Part shown: positions 58,460 to 64,000 of the stretch, in pieces
How the letters are laid out: each line of letters starts with the position of its first letter
How positions within the stretch are numbered: position 1 is the stretch's first letter
Assembly (NCBI GenBank): GCA_022818135.1
Contig: JAFMSR010000007.1
Location: 25,864,915 to 25,928,914, forward strand
DNA from: Saxidomus purpurata
Lineage: Eukaryota > Mollusca > Bivalvia > Venerida > Veneridae
Reading direction: 5' to 3'
Length of the DNA: 64,000 nt
Program-made: the position numbers and the translations under genes
Notes under the pieces: generated by a model
Told to the model about the DNA's origin: nothing
The model's database searches: none
Seen by the model: the letters and a program-made list of their open reading frames with translations, nothing else

Positions 58460-59167
58460 AGTGGTTTCACCCCCTAGTCGTTTCACCCCTAGTCATTTCA
58501 CCTCCCAAAACCCTAGATGATTCACCCCCCAAAATAAATACGATCTTTATTATTGTTTTAATTAAAAATGAATCCTGTTCAATACTTAAATCAATCAAAT
58601 AAAATATCGTATTTGCATATCTGGATGTTCGGCCTAACAAGCTATATGCTTATATGTGTAACATATTCGGCCTCAAACTATGTGAACTTAATGTGAAGGT
58701 TTTCTATTTGGTTTATAAGTTTTATACTTAACAAAATGAAGTCATCTCTTTAATAGTATAATGCTAAGTTTTCCTAGTCTATCAGTTAATATTTAATCAG
58801 TGACGTTAAAAGACACAGTAATGTGATGTATTTAAATCAAATATTTGAAGTACCATTTGGAAATTTGGCTTTTTTTCTGCAGTATTTTATTCAGGTGCCA
58901 AAGTAGGTATTTCTCATCAGCTAGTAAATAGTTTGTTATATAGCATAACATGACTGTATTTTTTCTTCAAAGATATATACTGATTAGATAGCGCAGATAT
59001 CTATAAAATGTCCGTATGTAAAATGGATCTGCATTTGAAGTCTTATTATTGAGACTACTTTCACACATACTTAATCAGTATATTACAATAGGGGGTGAAA
59101 TGACTAGGGGTGAAATGACTAGGAGGTGAAATGACTAGGGGTGAAACGACTAGGGAGTGAAACCACT
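58460..59167. mobile_element. Foldback transposon with subrepeated inverted ends
   Basis: Outer ends AGTGGTTTCAC and GTGAAACCACT. Each arm is a run of 15-17 bp subrepeats: left TTTCACCCCTAGTCA-like, right GTGAAATGACTAGGGG, about three to five copies. Flanked by TGAATACC and TGATACC, an imperfect target duplication. Interior about 560 bp, AT-rich, no transposase. The style (long ends made of tandem subrepeats) is like Foldback or some MULE elements. Confidence 0.75.
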
Positions 59168-59449
59168 TGATACCGCTGACCCTTATGTTTAGGTCTATCA
59201 TAAATGAAGTGCGCATGGCGGGATTGTGACGACTTGGCTTAAGCGAGTCAGTCTTACGATAGGATTTTACTAAAATAACAACATAAAATTGCAAACATCT
59301 ATAAAAACCCCAAACCGTGACATGGATTCCAGCGTCTGCCAGTCAAAGCTAAACCCGGAGACCAAAGATAAACGCTTTTGGGTGTTTTCAAACTGACCAA
59401 TAAAAGCAGGCCTTACAAACCAGATATGTGTTATATCATCTAGAATTTT

Positions 59450-59725
59450 AAATTGGTTGCGGGTTCGATTCCCGGGGCTGACCAACTAAAATTACTAACA
59501 GTATGTCGGGTGAGACTTAAAATCAGTGGTCCCATGTATAGGTGCTATACACCTGGCATGTATAAGAACCAGGGGTGTCTCTGGAATTGGGATGCTTTCT
59601 GTATCTTGCACTATCCTCCGAAACCTAAAATAACTAACCTCTTCTTGGGGCGTTGGTCATATGGGAAACCGGTATCAACGCTAAAGCTCTAATATACATA
59701 CATACATACATACATGGTTCGTAAA
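59450..59725 (+). repeat. SINE family 1, longest copy, (ACAT)n tail
   Basis: Box B GCGGGTTCGATTCCC, then GGGGCTGACCAACTAAAATT, core GGTGCTATACACCTGGCATG, CTCCGAAACCTAAAAT, and an (ACAT)n tail at about 59700-59715. The tRNA-like 5' half before 59450 is not clear. Confidence 0.75.
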
Positions 59726-59794
59726 TTATGTGACAGGCAAAAGAGTGGTGGCTTAAGTTTACTGAGAAAGATAGAGTTATAATTTTTGTATTTT

Positions 59795-60035
59795 AGAGTT
59801 TTATCGTTGGTACTGGATAATCCATATGACCAACTCCCGAGAAGATGTTAGTTATTTTATGTTTCAAGTGCAAAAACTAGAACGCATCCAGTTTCTGAGA
59901 CATACATCCCCTGATTTTTTAACCTCCCCGTTGTACATCACCGATACATCAGGCCTAGGTTTTATGTCTCATCCGAAAAATCATAAATTATATTAGTGGA
60001 GGAGCGGGGTCGATCCTGCGATCCAAAATTACCGG
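59795..60035 (-). repeat. SINE family 1, diverged inverted copy
   Basis: The reverse complement has GGATCGCAGGATCGACCCC, GTATCGGTGATGTACAACGG, AAATCAGGGGATGTATG and CATAAAATAACTAACAT. It lies tail-to-tail with the copy at 59450, so transcripts across both could fold. Confidence 0.65.
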
Positions 60036-60109
60036 TTACCAAAATTGTTTGTTATAGTAGCGTATAAAAAAACTCAAAATCTTCTACTTCAGTTTCCTCC
60101 AGTGTCACC

Positions 60110-60560
60110 AACATGTTGACCAACTTATACTTGAGACGACTTGACCTACGCCGCATTGCTCAAAGACTGGTTATGCTCTATAACATTACTCATAACTTAG
60201 TTGCAATTCCATCTGTTAACTACCTACAGCCAAATACAAGAACAAGTCGTCTTTCCCTCTCAATGGCCTACAGACACATCCAAACAACTTCTGATTTCTA
60301 TAAGAATTATTTTTTCCCTCGCACTAAAGTCCATTGGAACTCGCTTCCTGAGAATATTGTCTCTCTTGATGCCAAACAGTTTAGCCAGGCAGTGTGCTAG
60401 GTTAAACATGTGTCCCCCTAGAAACCTGCTCTGTTTTTAACCTGTTTTTAAATACAACCTGTATATAATCTCTCTTTTTGTGTTTTTAATCTTTTCTCTA
60501 TTGTCTGTTGACGCGCGTCAATGTCTAAGTCCTCGCGAGAGGTTTGACAATACGGAAGAA
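60110..60560 (+). pseudogene. LINE (non-LTR retrotransposon) ORF2 3' end and tail
   Basis: Frame RRLDLRRIAQRLVMLYNITH, NLVAIPSVNYL, FFPRTKVHWNSLPENIV is the conserved C-terminus downstream of reverse transcriptase in Jockey/CR1-like elements (W-N-S-L-P). It continues into a 3' UTR and a GAAAGAAAG tail. Upstream RT sequence is missing, a usual 5' truncation. Confidence 0.75.
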
Positions 60561-60622
60561 AGAAAGAAACGAACGAACGAACGAACGAACGAAAGACAGA
60601 CAGAAAGAAAGACAGACAGAAA

Positions 60623-60655
<33 letters not shown>

Positions 60656-60672
60656 ACAGACAGACAGACTAT
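60560..60672 (+). repeat. Compound tetranucleotide microsatellite
   Basis: (GAAA)n, (GAAC)n, (GACA)n and (GGCA)n tracts in succession, growing from the LINE tail. Overlapping frames on both strands are artefacts. Confidence 0.95.
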
Positions 60673-61059
60673 ATATTCTAAATGTGAAATCAAAAGAAGC
60701 CCCAGCACAACATACTACATGTATAAGCTTCTGCACCTTCATTTTGGTTTCTTTATTTTTATGTGTGTGTTTAATGAATCTGGGCTGATTAAGAGCTTTC
60801 TGTCCATCAGTTTTTATAAAAAAAAAAACATGCAAAAATGTTTTCTGGGCAATCGGAGAAAAGTGTTGGCAAGAAAACATGAACACTTTTGAAACACTAT
60901 ATTTTCTGAGCTGTTATAATCATATTTCACGTGTTAAATCGTTTTCTCGAGTTTAATGAAAACCATGCAAGCATTCAAAAAAATGATATACTAATGGCAG
61001 GTAAAGAAAGAAATATGTTTCAAACCCATTATTGATGATTTTGTTTTAAAGCATTTAAT

Positions 61060-62755
61060 TGGAAATGAATGCTATGAAGGCCACAGGGTATGACAATGTG
61101 TCTGTTAAAATGTTAAAATTATCTGGTCCAGTTATTGCAAATTCAATATGTAAACTGGTCTTTTGATGAATGTACATTTCCAGACAGTATGAAAATAGCA
61201 CAAATTGTACCTATACACAAGAAAAACAGTACTCTAGATAAAGGAAAGTACAGACCTGTCAGCCTTCTACCTATAACATCAAAAAAATTGAAAGAGCCAT
61301 GTACACCCAACTGTTAGAACATCTTGAAAACATTCTTAACCCCATGCTTATTGCTTTTAGACCTCGTCAAGGATGTAGTACCACCTTATTAAAAATTTCA
61401 GAAGACTAGAAACAAGCATTAGATCACGATTTCTATTTGGTAGCGGTGGTGATGGACCTCTCAAAAGCCTTTGACTGCCTACCACATAACTTACTTTTGT
61501 TAACATGCAAACATCTGTCTTAAGTTGCCATTAAGCTTGTAAATAGTTATTTGACGGATAGAAAGCAGTGCGTCAAAATTGGCGATAAATTCAGTACATT
61601 TTAGGAAATAATAAAAGGTGTTCCTCAAGGCTCAATCATTGGCCCCTTTTCTTCAACAATGTTATCAATGAAATTTTCGAATTTATACAACACAGCATAT
61701 ATAGTTATGCGGATGATAATACCTTATCCTTTAAAAGTAAAAATCCAGACACATTGGTCAAAACCCTGGATAATGATAGTATGAACCTTTTAGGTGTCAC
61801 TTTTGATTTTATGCTTAATTTCAAAACACATATAGCTTATATCTGCAAAAAAGCTGCAAGACAATAATTTCGTCCCTTTAGTGCAACAAGGTTGTAACTC
61901 CTATTAAAATAAGAAGGAGATATGACCGTGTTGCACTGAAGGGACGAATTATATGTTATAAAAAGAATTGACGGAAATATAAACAAACTCGGTAGAATGA
62001 CTATGTGTTTCTCTTTTATCATGTCTAATCTTAACTAATGCCTATCAACGTGGCACTTTACAGGCGAAACAAATACTAAAATAAAATGAAAGAGCATTGC
62101 GTTTTTATTTATGATGATTATGTTAGCTCCTATCATATTTTGCTACAACGTTCTGGTCTACCATCTCTTAAAGTTATGAGAATGAGAAGTGTCGCATTAG
62201 AGTTTTCAAGATTTTAAATAAACAGGGACCTAGTTATCTCCATGATCTTGTCACATTCAAAATATTTAAATACAATTTTAAGTATACCAACTGTGACGAG
62301 ATTCCTCAGCCAAGAACAGAGCGGTATCACAAACACTCGTTTCGTTACTCAGCAGCCAGGCTGTGGAACTCCCTCCCTGATGCCTTCAGACAATGCTCTT
62401 CATACAACCGGTTCAAGTCATTAATCTGGAGCCTACCAGAGTGTCATTGTTCAGCGTGCATCGGGTAGGGAGGGCCTGCACCCTGTCTGCCTTGACAAAT
62501 TCATCGTGACAAATATCAATACAAATATAACTAGTTAAGTGGACTGTATAATATGTACGTGCTTAAAGAAAGAAAAACTGGTGGAGCAACAGCTGTGAGA
62601 AAAAGCGTAAAAAAGACAAACAGGTTTAGCTAAACTTACTTTAAGCTAAAGTCTAAACTTTCCGTAATGTAATGAATTTGTCAAGGCATTTGTTTGTTAC
62701 ACAATACTATATACATGTATACGTTACAATAAATTTACTTTGAATCTTGAATATT
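61060..62755 (+). pseudogene. LINE ORF2 pseudogene with reverse transcriptase motifs
   Basis: Broken across several frames but ordered: KATGYDNVSVKMLKLSGPVI, FPDSMKIAQIVPIHKK, YRPVSLLPI, then VVMDLSKAFDCLPHNL (RT block with the first catalytic Asp), KGVPQGSIIGP, Y-A-D-D equivalent YADDNTL near 61707, LLGVTFDFMLNF, and ending YSAARLWNSLPDAF and LPECHCSACI. The catalytic Tyr-X-Asp-Asp motif is readable but frameshifts and stops surround it. Jockey/CR1-like. 3' region ends near TTTGAATCTTGAATATT. Interrupted by a MITE at 61867. Confidence 0.85.
61867..61949. mobile_element. 83-bp MITE nested in the LINE
   Basis: A near-perfect foldback: left ATTTCGTCCCTTTAGTGCAA, right (reversed) ATTCGTCCCTTCAGTGCAAC; flanked by TA. 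It interrupts the LINE between A-A-R-Q and the following I-K-R-I-type codons, so it came after the LINE. Confidence 0.8.
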
Positions 62756-63204
62756 GTCTGCTGGGTTTGTATTGTTATCTGTAATGTTTTGTTTGCTTTC
62801 ATAGTTCGCTTAAATTTCGAATATTGGTCTCTTTTCCATATTTTATTGTTGCTGGCTTCCTTGTGTTCGGCAGCTTTAATTTTAGTTCTATTGTTATATG
62901 TTGTGTAACAATTTTATTTATCAACCATGTGCATATTACTTGTGAGGAAGCTGCTGATCAGTTCCTCCCAAATCTAATTTCGGGTGATAAACTTCTTTAA
63001 ACCATTTCTTAGCGGTCACATATCAGGATCAGCAGCGTTCACACAGCTTTTGAATTACCACTTGTTTTATTGTGCTTTTTACTTTATTTTTAAAAGCCTA
63101 GTCTTTCCCTTTGTGCTTTATGATATATAATATAGAATGTGCTACTTGTTATTTAATACATGTAAGGTATACTAACACCGGTCATATAAAATATGATAAT
63201 AATA
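62756..63204. other. Region without a recognised gene
   Basis: No coding signal; AT-rich. Confidence 0.35.
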
Positions 63205-63332
63205 CTTGTGTTATTTGCTACGGTCATGCAGGGTCCGTATATGGTCCCTGGGTCATGTGATATACTGCAATACTATGTCTTACCAGGGATCGCATATACG
63301 GACCCTGCATGACCATAGCTAATATCACAGTT
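63205..63332. mobile_element. Foldback element, arms about 47 bp
   Basis: Left arm CTTGTGTTATTTGCTACGG, TCATGCAGGGTCCGTATATG; right arm CGCATATACGGACCCTGCAT, GACCATAGCTAATATCACAG. The loop is about 30 bp. No coding capacity. Likely a small MITE. Confidence 0.75.
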
Positions 63333-63804
63333 TTATCTAGTATAATAAATCCTGGTCTTACTACATAATTTCTTTTTTCGTTATGTATATTCAGTTGCAA
63401 TGAGTATTTAAGTCGGCTTTAAAAGCTCTTCAGAGCTTGTGTTTATTTGTGTACGCTGTACCAATGATGTTTAACCCCGACTTTATAAATAAATATAACT
63501 TGACTTGACTTGATTTTCCAAGTGAAGAAACGCATTTTTTTTTAAAGCTAATTTCAGACAACCCAATCGGACTTTTTCAGCAGCCAGTTAAAAAATAATG
63601 CCATTGCATTGAAAAACATTCAGCCTTGATGATTTATAGTATAAATTAAACAATGCATCCAATTTGAGAGACAGAACCGAAGTGTCATGGGACTGAATCG
63701 TCAATGGGGCCGAAACTTCCTGTTGGCGAAATGTCATGGGACGAAATTTTATGGGGCCGAAAAGTTTGTAAACAACCATATTGACAGATTGATGGAGAGC
63801 AGCG
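63333..63804. other. Region without a recognised gene
   Basis: Contains CTTGACTTGACTTGA and a duplicated phrase GTCATGGGAC(T)GAA with ATGGGGCCGAAA (about 63683-63755). A minus-strand open frame here is unrecognised. Confidence 0.35.
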
Positions 63805-64000
63805 ATGGAATCTGCGCAAAAAAAACTTAAATTCAGCAATATTTTTGAAGAAGTCCTGCAGAAAAAACTAAAGCATCAGCTTTTTATGACTGTTGCATGT
63901 TTAGAATATGGATTGAATCATTTCCTTCTTAGAGAAATAAAAGTGATAGATGCAAATGCGAACCGTGCAATGCCGTTCAGTAAAGCGTCTATAGGCATGA
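63805..64000 (+). CDS. Possible N-terminal exon of an unknown gene, open to the edge
   Basis: From ATG at 63805 the frame is open for 65 codons to the window end: MESAQKKLKFSNIFEEVLQK, then KLKHQLFMTVACLEYGLNH, then FLLREIKVIDANANRAM. Preceded by an in-frame TGA at 63790. Composition is protein-like (charged helix start, mixed hydrophobics) but no family is recognised. Could be chance; sequence beyond the window would decide. Confidence 0.35.
   Translation, partial: MESAQKKLKFSNIFEEVLQKKLKHQLFMTVACLEYGLNHFLLREIKVIDANANRAMPFSKASIGM

Noticed and set aside
60448..60886. Open frames with repeated Lys-Thr-Asp-Arg or Ser-Val-Cys-Leu-Pro-Ala
   Set aside because: Translation of the tetranucleotide microsatellite on the two strands.

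Overview
This window is nuclear DNA of an invertebrate, most likely a marine bivalve mollusc. It is AT-rich, its genes have introns, and it is crowded with short mobile elements. The bivalve call is an inference from the gene content (two protostome-type Toll-like receptors, a RING-less B-box/propeller TRIM protein, a C1q-domain remnant) and from the dominant repeats, which look like Helentron-type elements with internal tandem repeats. No species can be named from the sequence.

Layout. Positions 1-471 (minus) hold the 5' end of a TLR that runs off the left edge. A second, nearly full-length TLR paralogue lies at 9685-13132 (minus). Between 13.3 and 24.2 kb there are only repeats and a rearranged C1q pseudogene at 17.1-17.44 kb. 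From 24205 to 45642 (plus), 18 exons that join in frame encode the C-terminal two thirds of a MYBBP1A/Pol5 nucleolar protein; its N-terminal exons were not found. A two-exon TRIM-like gene lies on the minus strand at 52670-55138. The right end (57-63 kb) is a mobile-element graveyard: a Tc1-like fragment, a foldback element with repeated ends, SINEs in both orientations, two LINE remnants (one carrying a nested MITE) and another foldback. A reading frame open to the edge starts at 63805.

The strongest non-gene signal is a superfamily of about a dozen elements (for example 4853-5544, 38358-39423, 46266-47560, 47983-49241, 51249-52043) with a shared plan: a 5' hairpin, a TGTCCGTCCGTC-type tract, tandem modules of about 45-170 bp often containing TCAAGGTCA, a subterminal inverted copy of the 5' end, and a 3' hairpin followed by CTAG or CTCTTG and then TT. 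This fits non-autonomous Helentrons (HINEs). The pure satellite arrays at 21.5-23.06 kb appear to be amplified halves of one such module. Other elements can be assigned from sequence alone: a hAT-type element with an 8-bp target duplication inside a MYBBP1A intron (32357-33453), a pogo/mariner-like element (42538-43313), several TA-flanked MITEs and at least three tRNA-derived SINE families.

The genes do not form a pathway. TLR, TRIM and C1q are families that bivalves expand for innate recognition and regulation, whereas MYBBP1A is a housekeeping ribosome-biogenesis and transcription factor. Exon boundaries were set by reading splice sites and checking phase by eye; no alignments or searches were run.
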